A stretch of 7,632 nucleotides of DNA, from NCBI GenBank assembly GCA_913051755.1, contig CAJXBR010000025.1, positions 1 to 7,632 on the forward strand, read 5' to 3'. The DNA comes from an uncultured Flavobacteriaceae bacterium (lineage in GTDB: Bacteria > Bacteroidota > Bacteroidia > Flavobacteriales > Flavobacteriaceae). The number at the start of each line of letters is the position of its first letter. Positions within the stretch are counted from its first letter, which is position 1. This document shows, piece by piece, positions 1-5,025 of the stretch. Under the pieces are notes generated by a model. It saw nothing but the letters and a program-made list of their open reading frames with translations. It ran no database searches and had not been told where the DNA came from. Position numbers and translations under genes: made by a program.

Positions 1-200
1 CTTTTATTGATGACCAATACGCGCTCTACTTCATCGTCATTCAAAAATCGTTCAAATGTTGAGATGTTTATTCGCTGATCTTTTGAAACGCCACTATTAT
101 TGAAGTAAGACATGCTGATAAAAAACACAGCAATCAAGCCATAGAGCCAGTAGGAACTATAGTTGGTTTTTTTATTCGGAGTTTTTTCTTTTTTAGCCAT
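1..200 (-). CDS. ftsH: FtsH, ATP-dependent zinc metalloprotease, N-terminal fragment (runs off the left edge)
   Basis: FtsH is a membrane-anchored AAA+ zinc protease that degrades misfolded membrane proteins and unstable regulators. Only the first 66 codons are visible, so the AAA+ and HExxH domains lie outside the window. The visible part has a lysine-rich cytoplasmic start (MAKKEKTPNKK), one hydrophobic segment at about residues 17-33 (YWLYGLIAVFFISMSYF), then the start of the periplasmic domain with ISTFERFLNDDEVERVLVINK (split here as ISTFERFL and NDDEVERVLVINK), which resembles the 'S..eF...l..g.V..v.v.n' stretch of FtsH proteins. The ATG is at 198-200, only 2 nt after the rsfS stop, with no promoter-like element between, so it is co-transcribed with rsfS. 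The rsfS-ftsH order is familiar from flavobacteria and supports the call. Confidence is limited because no catalytic motif is visible. Confidence 0.87.
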   Translation of the reverse strand, partial: MAKKEKTPNKKTNYSSYWLYGLIAVFFISMSYFNNSGVSKDQRINISTFERFLNDDEVERVLVINK

Positions 201-202
201 TT

Positions 203-571
203 TTAGTAATTAGAAGCAATTTCTATCAATTTTGCGTCACCCCAAAGAGATTCGATATCGTAATATTCCCGAATAGTTTTTTGAAAAATATGAACAACAA
301 TGTCAATATAATCCAAAAGAACCCATTCTGCTGATTCTGTCCCCTCAACTTGATATGGTTTCTCAAGAAGTGATTTACTTACTTTTTTTTGAACTGATCC
401 CGCCAAAGCATTCACCTGCGTGTTTGAACTTCCCGAGCAAACAATAAAATATTTGCAAACGGCATTTTCAATATCTCTCAAGTCCAACACTTTAATGTCT
501 TCCCCCTTAATATCTTCGAGAGCGTCGACTATCGCTGCGATGAGTTGATCAGTGTTTTCGAGTTTACCCAT
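203..571 (-). CDS. rsfS: Ribosome silencing factor RsfS (Iojap/DUF143 family)
   Basis: RsfS binds ribosomal protein uL14 on the 50S subunit and blocks joining with 30S, lowering translation in starvation or stationary phase. At 122 aa it has the usual length for the family. Family signatures are clear: IKVLDLRDI (26-34), YFIVCSGSSNTQV (41-53), VEGTESAEWVLLDY (75-88), then VVHIF (92-96) and REYYDIESLWGDA (101-113). The ATG at 569-571 places the start a normal distance before the first conserved helix. It is the first gene of an rsfS-ftsH operon (2-nt gap) and diverges from birA across 67 bp. A perfect TAnnTTTG on the minus strand (586-593) lies 14 nt upstream, so a leader of only about 10 nt is expected. 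Nothing in the sequence is odd for this family. Confidence 0.96.
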   Translation of the reverse strand: MGKLENTDQLIAAIVDALEDIKGEDIKVLDLRDIENAVCKYFIVCSGSSNTQVNALAGSVQKKVSKSLLEKPYQVEGTESAEWVLLDYIDIVVHIFQKTIREYYDIESLWGDAKLIEIASNY

Positions 572-585
572 ATAAGTTGGTGAAG

Positions 586-593
586 CAAATCTA
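586..593 (-). promoter_or_regulatory. Predicted rsfS-ftsH promoter, -7 element
   Basis: Read on the minus strand, this is TAGATTTG, a perfect match to the Bacteroidota -7 consensus TAnnTTTG, 14 nt before the rsfS ATG. No convincing TTG is found 17-23 nt upstream, so the -33 element looks weak. The motif and the TTTGCTTCA that runs on from it are mirrored by the birA promoter on the other strand. Confidence 0.6.
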
Positions 594-626
594 TCACAAA
601 TTCGCGTAATTCGATACCTTATTTGC

Positions 627-634
627 TAGTTTTG
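627..634 (+). promoter_or_regulatory. Predicted birA promoter, -7 element, leaderless start
   Basis: TAGTTTTG matches TAnnTTTG perfectly and is followed by exactly 4 nt (CTTC) and the birA ATG. Because this element is centred near -7, transcription should start at or within a few bases of the ATG, giving a leaderless mRNA. No clear TTG -33 element is present 17-23 nt upstream. Confidence 0.6.
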
Positions 635-638
635 CTTC

Positions 639-1364
639 ATGAATATAATCAAACTTGATGCCATTGACTCTACAAATGACTACTTGCGCAAGTTGATTTT
701 GGAAAAAAAACCAACAACACCTACTATTGTCATGAGCCAATATCAAAAAAAAGGGAAAGGTCAACGTGGGCAAGTTTGGACAAGTCAAGCTGGAAAAAAC
801 CTAATGTTTTCTCTTCATATGCCAAATTTTACCCTGCCAATCAAAGAAGTTTTTTCAATCAACAAAATTGTTTCTGTTTGTTTGCTGCATTGGCTTTCAT
901 CATTTCAAATACCTAATATCTGTGTTAAATGGCCAAACGACATTTTGTCAGGCGACAGCAAACTGGCTGGGATTTTAATTGAAAGTAGCGTTCACCAATC
1001 AACTGTCAGTTCCTTCATTATTGGTGTAGGTTTAAACGTTAATCAAGTTGAATTCCAAAACCTTCCAAATGCGACTTCGATGCAGTTGTTGACAGGAAAA
1101 AGTTATGACATTGATGCTTTGCTGTTTTACCTGACTACTAGCCTTATTGAATGCTTGACACCCCCTATAAAAAATTGTAATGATGATTATCATAAATCCC
1201 TCTATGGCCTTGGCCAAAGCAGGCTGTTTTTAAAAGACAATAAAACGTTTGAGGGGATCATTCAATCTGTCAATTCTGAGGGTAAGCTGGTTTTGGAAAC
1301 GACATCTGGTACGCAAAAATTTGATGTAAAAGAGTTACAATTTGTGCATGTTGCTGACCAATGA
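639..1364 (+). CDS. birA: Biotin--[acetyl-CoA-carboxylase] ligase BirA, monofunctional
   Basis: This enzyme activates biotin to biotinyl-5'-AMP and transfers it to a lysine of biotin carboxyl carrier proteins, such as the acetyl-CoA carboxylase subunit; it is cytoplasmic. The 241 residues begin directly with the catalytic domain (IIKLDAIDSTNDYL, 3-16). There follow the biotin/ATP loop GKGQRGQVWTS (39-49, matching the usual GRGRxGRxW), VKWPNDIL (96-103), KLAGILIES (108-116, with the catalytic lysine K108) and GVGLNVN (129-135). A small C-terminal beta domain follows from about residue 190. There is no N-terminal helix-turn-helix, so unlike the E. coli protein it should not repress biotin genes. 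No earlier in-frame ATG exists and the predicted promoter is only 4 nt upstream. The last 30 nt overlap the 3' end of the convergent SRPBCC gene. Confidence 0.95.
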   Translation: MNIIKLDAIDSTNDYLRKLILEKKPTTPTIVMSQYQKKGKGQRGQVWTSQAGKNLMFSLHMPNFTLPIKEVFSINKIVSVCLLHWLSSFQIPNICVKWPNDILSGDSKLAGILIESSVHQSTVSSFIIGVGLNVNQVEFQNLPNATSMQLLTGKSYDIDALLFYLTTSLIECLTPPIKNCNDDYHKSLYGLGQSRLFLKDNKTFEGIIQSVNSEGKLVLETTSGTQKFDVKELQFVHVADQ

Positions 1365-1724
1365 CTCCATGAATTGTGTCAATGGGTTTTTTACCATCAT
1401 TGCCATCATGGGGTTGAAATCTCCTTTGAAATGAAGCTGAATGTCGGTTTGATCTGCTGAAACTTCTGTCAGCTTCCCTCGTAGCGAAAAAGAGATTTTA
1501 TCGCTGGATGATTTTAAAAAGATTGATTCATTGGGTTGTTTATCGCTGATGGTAAGACCTATTTCGGGCATTCCACCAAGCTTAAATCGGAATTGACTGT
1601 CACTTATCGTTGTAAATTGAGCACCTTCTGGCATCAATTGTTTATAGGTTTCAACTTGTGAGAGTTTCGAAAAAAGCATTTCAGTTGACTGATCAACTGT
1701 GGCTGTTGAGCTGTTGATTTCCAT
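1335..1724 (-). CDS. SRPBCC-fold (START/Bet v 1-like) small protein of unknown function
   Basis: A 129-aa soluble protein with no signal peptide or membrane segment. The pattern is that of the SRPBCC ligand-binding fold: an opening strand (MEINSSTATVD), a helix with a bulky-residue motif around LSQVETYKQLMPE (21-33), alternating strands (FRFKLGGMPEIGLTI, 45-59), and a long C-terminal helix with MMAMMVKNPL (106-115) that would close the cavity. I recognise this as the small SRPBCC protein that commonly follows pyrE in flavobacteria. Its ligand is unknown, and neighbour-based labels linking it to pyrimidine synthesis would be transfers, not evidence. The start at 1722-1724 lies 6 nt after the pyrE stop with no promoter motif, so the two are one operon. 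Its 3' end overlaps birA by 30 nt in antisense. Confidence 0.85.
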   Translation of the reverse strand: MEINSSTATVDQSTEMLFSKLSQVETYKQLMPEGAQFTTISDSQFRFKLGGMPEIGLTISDKQPNESIFLKSSSDKISFSLRGKLTEVSADQTDIQLHFKGDFNPMMAMMVKNPLTQFMESLVSNMHKL

Positions 1725-1730
1725 ATGCTG

Positions 1731-2372
1731 TTAGGGTTTCCATTTTTGAGGAGCCAAACGCCAATTTCTCAATATCTGCTCTTCACTTTTCAATATAAAT
1801 CTATTATCTGTTGCGAGTTCTATTAAATGATTGTAATCACTCAATGAATACACACTGACATTTTCTTTTTCAAAACGCTTTTTCGCCACTTTAAAATTAT
1901 AATCAAAAATAGATAGTAAACACTTGATCGACGCATCACTTTCTCGCAATGCCTTTATCGCTTCCATGCTGCTTTTTCCAGTGCTGATCAGATCTTCAAT
2001 CACAACAACTTGACTATTTTTGGGCAATACTCCTTCAATCTGATTTTTACGCCCATGACCTTTTGGTTTTGGACGAATGTAAACAAATGGCAAATTGAGT
2101 TTTTCAGCGACCAAGGCACCAATCCCAATTGCTCCAGTAGCCACACCAGCAATTGCATCGGGCTTGCCATGATGTTTTTCAATTTGTTTTGCAAACTCCT
2201 CTCGCAAGTATGTGCGAACTGTTGGATAAGACAAAGCAATACGGTTGTCACAGTAAATTGGTGAAGTCCAACCACTGGCCCAAGTAAATGGATTTTTGGG
2301 TTCCAACTTTATTGCATTAATTTGTATGAGTAACTCAGCAACTTTTTTAGCTGTGAAGGCATCGTGAATCAT
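1731..2372 (-). CDS. pyrE: Orotate phosphoribosyltransferase PyrE
   Basis: PyrE transfers ribose-5-phosphate from PRPP to orotate, making OMP, the fifth step of UMP synthesis; it works as a cytoplasmic dimer. The 213-aa product shows NPFTWASGWTSPIYCDNR (27-44), the flexible catalytic loop RPKPKGHGRKNQIEG (100-114) and the 13-residue PRPP motif VVVIEDLISTGKS (122-134). The open frame extends 38 codons upstream to 2486, but I choose the ATG at 2370-2372: the family begins close to this MIHDAFTAKKVAELL, the extra 38 residues look unlike PyrE and are antisense to the Nudix gene, and a perfect TAnnTTTG ends 4 nt upstream. It is followed after 6 nt by the SRPBCC gene. Its start codon shares two base pairs with the start codon of the divergent Nudix gene. 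Confidence 0.96.
   Translation of the reverse strand: MIHDAFTAKKVAELLIQINAIKLEPKNPFTWASGWTSPIYCDNRIALSYPTVRTYLREEFAKQIEKHHGKPDAIAGVATGAIGIGALVAEKLNLPFVYIRPKPKGHGRKNQIEGVLPKNSQVVVIEDLISTGKSSMEAIKALRESDASIKCLLSIFDYNFKVAKKRFEKENVSVYSLSDYNHLIELATDNRFILKSEEQILRNWRLAPQKWKP
2296..2324 (+). promoter_or_regulatory. Possible Nudix gene promoter, inside the pyrE coding region
   Basis: TTG (2296-2298), 18 nt, then TTAATTTG (2317-2324), one mismatch from TAnnTTTG. It would give a leader of about 40 nt. It is the best candidate I see upstream of the Nudix ATG, but the mismatch falls on the conserved A of TA, so this is weak. Confidence 0.3.
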
Positions 2373-2979
2373 GGGACAAAAGTATAAAGTTTTTATCAAT
2401 ACAAAGTTGATTACCCTAACATCTTCACTCGCAAAGTCTAAAGATGCGATTGTTTTGCCACTTGCATCATCAACTTTCAAAACCATTATGCAGGCAGTGA
2501 AGACCGCAGGTTCAAATAAAATCTTTTTGGTTGATGATGACCCCTCTGTTTTGATTGATATGTTTAAAACAAAATTGCCATTGGTTCAAGCAGCAGGTGG
2601 TTTGGTTCGAAACAAAAAAGGTAAGATGCTGTTTATTTTTAGAAAGAATAAATGGGATCTGCCCAAGGGAAAAGTTGACAAAGGAGAGACTTTGGAAAAT
2701 GGAGCATTGCGCGAAGTGAAAGAAGAAACTGGCGTCAAAAAACTAAAGTTGATCAGTTTTGCTGGTATTACATATCATGTTTTTAGGAGGAATAACCAAT
2801 ATCGACTCAAAGAAACCTACTGGTTTCACATGACGACAAACTTCTCTGGAAAATTGAAACCAGAATCGCAAGAGGACATCACAAAAGCTGAATGGAAAGG
2901 CCCAACGAAAATGGCCAAAGCACTTGAAAATTCTTATGGAAATATCAAGTATTTACTCGATCATCTGAACATTTCTTAG
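2371..2979 (+). CDS. Nudix hydrolase, Bacteroidota pyrE-adjacent type, substrate unknown
   Basis: Nudix enzymes cleave nucleoside diphosphates linked to another group, using divalent metal. The 202-aa protein has a complete Nudix box at residues 100-122: G100, E106, then R114-E115-V116-K117-E118-E119-T120-G121-V122, exactly GX5EX7REUXEEXGU, so it should be catalytically active. The Nudix fold starts near residue 72 (QAAGGLVRNKKGKML). In front is a stretch of about 70 residues (YKVFINTKLITLTSS...) that is not part of the usual minimal Nudix domain; similar N-terminal regions occur, to my recollection, in flavobacterial homologues. The ATG at 2371 is the only start that keeps YKVFIN, and no earlier one is plausible. 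The gene is wedged tightly: its start codon overlaps that of pyrE by 2 bp and its end overlaps coaD by 4 bp. Possible roles include dinucleotide or NDP-sugar hydrolysis, but nothing here picks one. Confidence 0.92.
   Translation: MGQKYKVFINTKLITLTSSLAKSKDAIVLPLASSTFKTIMQAVKTAGSNKIFLVDDDPSVLIDMFKTKLPLVQAAGGLVRNKKGKMLFIFRKNKWDLPKGKVDKGETLENGALREVKEETGVKKLKLISFAGITYHVFRRNNQYRLKETYWFHMTTNFSGKLKPESQEDITKAEWKGPTKMAKALENSYGNIKYLLDHLNIS
2377..2405 (-). promoter_or_regulatory. Predicted pyrE promoter (-33 TTTG, -7 TACTTTTG), inside the Nudix coding region
   Basis: Read on the minus strand, TTTG (2402-2405), 17 nt, then TACTTTTG (2377-2384), a perfect TAnnTTTG. Exactly 4 nt (TCCC) separate it from the pyrE ATG, so the mRNA should be leaderless or nearly so. 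The whole element lies within codons 3-12 of the divergent Nudix gene. Confidence 0.65.
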
Positions 2980-3428
2980 ACGCGTACACAATCAGGCACG
3001 AATCGTTTATAATCTCCCTTATTTCGGATGATTTCTCTGACTATACTACTGCTGATAAATGAAGTTTGCACAGAGGTTAACAAAAACACTGTTTCGATTT
3101 CTGACAGTTCACGATTGGTACGAGCGATGGCTTTTTCAAATTCAAAATCACCATTGTTTCGAACCCCACGCAGAAGATAATTCGCTCTTGTAGATTTACA
3201 AAAATCAATTGTTAACCCTTTGTAATCCATCACTTTGACTTTTGGATTGTTTTGAAAACACTGCTCAATAAACATTTTTCGTTGATCGAGCGAAAACATA
3301 TAGTTTTTATCAGCATTATGACCAATGCCAATGATGATTTCATCGAATATCGTGACGCCTCGTTCTACGATGTCTTGGTGACCTAAAGTGATAGGGTCAA
3401 AGGATCCTGGAAAGACAGCTCGTTTCAT
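2976..3428 (-). CDS. coaD: Phosphopantetheine adenylyltransferase CoaD
   Basis: CoaD (PPAT) joins ATP and 4'-phosphopantetheine to give dephospho-CoA and pyrophosphate, the penultimate step of coenzyme A synthesis; it is a cytoplasmic hexamer. At 150 aa the length is normal. It opens with AVFPGSFDPITLGH (4-17), containing the nucleotidyltransferase TxGH motif (T14-H17). It also has LLRGVRNNGDFEFE (85-98) and ISSSIVREI (125-133), all characteristic of bacterial PPAT. It lies 13 nt downstream of ddl on the same strand, so it can be read through from ddl. The gap nevertheless holds its own perfect -7 element, so an independent transcript is likely. Its TAA stop (2976-2978) overlaps the TAG stop of the convergent Nudix gene, and no intrinsic terminator is visible between them. 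Confidence 0.97.
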   Translation of the reverse strand: MKRAVFPGSFDPITLGHQDIVERGVTIFDEIIIGIGHNADKNYMFSLDQRKMFIEQCFQNNPKVKVMDYKGLTIDFCKSTRANYLLRGVRNNGDFEFEKAIARTNRELSEIETVFLLTSVQTSFISSSIVREIIRNKGDYKRFVPDCVRV

Positions 3429-3432
3429 AATA

Positions 3433-3461
3433 CAAAGTTATTTATTTTTCAATGGCCTCAA
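3433..3461 (-). promoter_or_regulatory. Predicted coaD promoter inside the ddl-coaD operon
   Basis: Read on the minus strand, TTG (3459-3461), 18 nt, then TAACTTTG (3433-3440), a perfect TAnnTTTG, followed by exactly 4 nt (TATT) and the coaD ATG. The TTG lies in the last codons of ddl and the -7 element uses the 13-nt gap. This predicts a leaderless coaD transcript in addition to read-through from ddl. Confidence 0.6.
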
Positions 3462-4404
3462 CTAGGGCATTGCTAAATAGTTCTTTTAAAGAAATGCCAG
3501 CATGTTTGGCTTGTTGTGGCAACAAGCTTTCTTCTGTAAGTCCTGGCACAGTGTTGATCTCTAAAAAGTGAGGCGTGTCTCCAACAAAGATGAAGTCACT
3601 TCGACTCAATCCTTTCATGCCAAGAGTAGTATAGACCTTTTTGGCAGCTGTTTGTAGTGTATCATGTTGCGCATTTGTCAATCGAGCAGGTGTGATTTCT
3701 GCAGATTTGCCTTCGTATTTTGCGCTGAAGTCAAAAAAACCATTCTCAGTTACGATTTCTGTTGGTGCCAAAACGCGCACTGTATCTTTGTAAGTAATAA
3801 CCCCAATGGATACTTCAATACCTTCTAAAAAAGATTCAATGAGTATTGTATTGTCTTCTTTGAATGCAAATTTAATTGCCTTGCTTAGGTCTTCTTTTTT
3901 ATGAACTTTGGAAACACCAAAACTACTACCTGCTTGGTTGGCTTTCACAAAGCAAGGAAGCCCTAGCTTTGAAACAATTTCATGTGTATTGATCGTATCC
4001 TTTGCAGTTAAAACAATGCGTTTTGCCATGGCGATGCCATGAGGCTCTAGTAATTTTAAGGTCTTGTATTTGTTGTAGGTCAACGATGATAGTTGGGCAG
4101 AGCAACCAGTGTAGGGGATATGTAAGCTGTCAAAATATTTTTGAATTTCACCATTTTCACCAGGTGCGCCATGTACAGAGTTGAAAACAACATCAAATTT
4201 GATGTCGTCACAGCTAAAATCAGAAATGTCGATTGGTTTCCAATTGCCATTTATTTCAACCAACCATGCATCTTTTTTGATATGAACAGCATATACTTCA
4301 TAAGCATCTCTGTCTATATGTGCCATTACTACAGCACCACTTTTCATCGAAATGTTGTGTTCCGAAGTGTATCCACCCATGATGACAGCTACTCGTGGTC
4401 TCAT
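3442..4404 (-). CDS. ddl: D-alanine--D-alanine ligase
   Basis: Ddl uses ATP to join two D-alanines, giving the dipeptide that ends the peptidoglycan stem peptide. The 320-aa protein is a full-length ATP-grasp enzyme. It shows GGYTSEHNISMKSG (10-23, with E15), VHGAPGENGEIQ (77-88), an ATP-binding FVKANQAGSSFGVSKV (152-167), ESFLEGIEVSIGV (190-202), GLSRSDF (265-271) and LEINTVPGLTEESLLP (281-296), which carries the metal ligands. The omega-loop region has FSAKYEG (226-232), with Y230 in the place where D-Ala-specific enzymes carry tyrosine and VanA-type ligases do not, so ordinary D-Ala-D-Ala specificity is expected. The ATG at 4402-4404 sits 4 nt after a perfect -7 element. The gene is first in ddl-coaD and diverges from the PASTA gene, which also belongs to cell-envelope biology. 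Confidence 0.96.
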   Translation of the reverse strand: MRPRVAVIMGGYTSEHNISMKSGAVVMAHIDRDAYEVYAVHIKKDAWLVEINGNWKPIDISDFSCDDIKFDVVFNSVHGAPGENGEIQKYFDSLHIPYTGCSAQLSSLTYNKYKTLKLLEPHGIAMAKRIVLTAKDTINTHEIVSKLGLPCFVKANQAGSSFGVSKVHKKEDLSKAIKFAFKEDNTILIESFLEGIEVSIGVITYKDTVRVLAPTEIVTENGFFDFSAKYEGKSAEITPARLTNAQHDTLQTAAKKVYTTLGMKGLSRSDFIFVGDTPHFLEINTVPGLTEESLLPQQAKHAGISLKELFSNALVEAIEK

Positions 4405-4408
4405 TTGA

Positions 4409-4416
4409 CAAAAATA
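4409..4416 (-). promoter_or_regulatory. Predicted ddl-coaD promoter, -7 element, leaderless start
   Basis: Read on the minus strand, TATTTTTG, a perfect TAnnTTTG, followed by exactly 4 nt (TCAA) and the ddl ATG. No TTG is present at the expected -33 distance; GTG (4435-4437) is the nearest match at 18 nt. The mRNA should start at or next to the initiation codon. Confidence 0.6.
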
Positions 4417-4443
4417 TCATTAATTTTGACCCCACACATAGAA

Positions 4444-4451
4444 TATTTTTG
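4444..4451 (+). promoter_or_regulatory. Predicted PASTA-rluD promoter, -7 element
   Basis: TATTTTTG matches TAnnTTTG perfectly, 16 nt before the ATG at 4468, giving a leader of about 12 nt. TTTTG at 4424-4428 is a possible -33 element, but the 15-nt spacer is slightly short. A second TAnnTTTG (TAATTTTG, 4421-4428) overlaps that -33 candidate and could be an alternative start. Confidence 0.5.
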
Positions 4452-4467
4452 CAAACAAGCACAATCC

Positions 4468-5025
4468 ATGCGACTATTGAATTTTTTTATTAGTAAAACC
4501 CTGATTTTTTTATTGCTTAAAGCAGGGCTTATTCTTGTTGGGTTTATTTTCTTATTGTTTGTTGGGTTGCACTTTCACACCCGTCAAAATAATTTAATTG
4601 AAGTGCCAGATTTATATCAAGTTCAGTTGAGTGATGCAAATGAGATGCTTTCAGATCTTAAATTAAATTTTGAAGTCATCGACTCCACTCATTTCAATCC
4701 AGAAATTCCTCCATTTTCTGTAATCGAGCAGCAACCTCGAGCATTTGAACAAGTGAAACGTGGACGTAAAATTTATCTCACACTCAATCCATCTACATAT
4801 CGAAAAGTATCCATACCAAACGTGGTCCAAGTTACCTATCGCAATGCAGTTACTTCGCTTCGAGCAGTTGGACTTGAGGTTGGAAAAATATCTTATCGCA
4901 ATAATATTGGAAAAGACATGGTCTTGGCTTTGCGATTTGAAGGGGACGAAATTGAGCCGGGTGAAAAAATTCCAAAATCCTCCAAAGTTGATTTGGTTCT
5001 CGGAAATGGAAAACGTGGTCGCTGA
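4468..5025 (+). CDS. Membrane-anchored double-PASTA domain protein
   Basis: A 185-aa protein with a short cytoplasmic start, one hydrophobic segment at about residues 11-34 (TLIFLLLKAGLILVGFIFLL), and two PASTA repeats facing the periplasm. PASTA 1 (about 43-108) has VPDLYQVQLSDANEML and ends with the typical strand VKRGRKIYLTLNPS. PASTA 2 (about 113-181) has IPNVVQVTYRNAVTSLRAVGL and ends in IPKSSKVDLVLGNG. PASTA domains bind peptidoglycan or muropeptides in Ser/Thr kinases and PBPs, but here no kinase or transpeptidase domain is attached. I choose the ATG at 4468 because it directly precedes the membrane helix and follows the promoter; the longer open frame is antisense to ddl. Its partner ddl diverges from it, and its TGA shares a base with the rluD ATG. 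A role in envelope sensing or scaffolding is inference; no function is proven by the sequence. Confidence 0.92.
   Translation: MRLLNFFISKTLIFLLLKAGLILVGFIFLLFVGLHFHTRQNNLIEVPDLYQVQLSDANEMLSDLKLNFEVIDSTHFNPEIPPFSVIEQQPRAFEQVKRGRKIYLTLNPSTYRKVSIPNVVQVTYRNAVTSLRAVGLEVGKISYRNNIGKDMVLALRFEGDEIEPGEKIPKSSKVDLVLGNGKRGR

Larger units (their letters stand above)
581..639. repeat. Inverted repeat spanning the rsfS/birA divergent promoter
   Basis: The arms are 581-593 and 627-639. On their own strands they read TAGATTTGCTTCA (minus) and TAGTTTTGCTTCA (plus), 13 bp with one mismatch, separated by 33 bp. Each arm contains a -7 element plus the bases where transcription should begin. The repeat could simply be two similar promoters, or a paired binding site for a regulator shared by rsfS-ftsH and birA; the sequence cannot decide between these. 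Confidence 0.6.
4409..4451. repeat. Inverted repeat spanning the ddl/PASTA divergent promoter
   Basis: The arms CAAAAATAT (4409-4417) and ATATTTTTG (4443-4451) are perfect 9-bp reverse complements separated by 25 bp. Each arm carries the -7 element of one of the two divergent genes. The repeat follows largely from two near-identical -7 elements facing outwards, but the match extends one base beyond the consensus. Confidence 0.5.

Noticed and set aside
1367..1390. Possible terminator CCAT...ATGG followed by a T-run after birA
   Set aside because: Only a 4-bp stem with an 11-nt loop; the T-run is lysine/asparagine coding sequence of the SRPBCC gene.
1682..1699. Hairpin CAGTTGA-CTGA-TCAACTG in the 5' part of the SRPBCC gene
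   Set aside because: A 7-bp stem with a short loop is expected by chance several times in this length of sequence; there is no T-run and no positional logic.
2373..2486. 38-codon upstream extension of the pyrE reading frame
   Set aside because: Unlike PyrE N-termini, fully antisense to the Nudix gene, and upstream of a well-placed promoter; the ATG at 2370-2372 is preferred.
4141..4467. 109-codon upstream extension of the PASTA reading frame
   Set aside because: It is the complement of ddl. The signal-anchor start at 4468 and the -7 element at 4444-4451 both point to the shorter protein.
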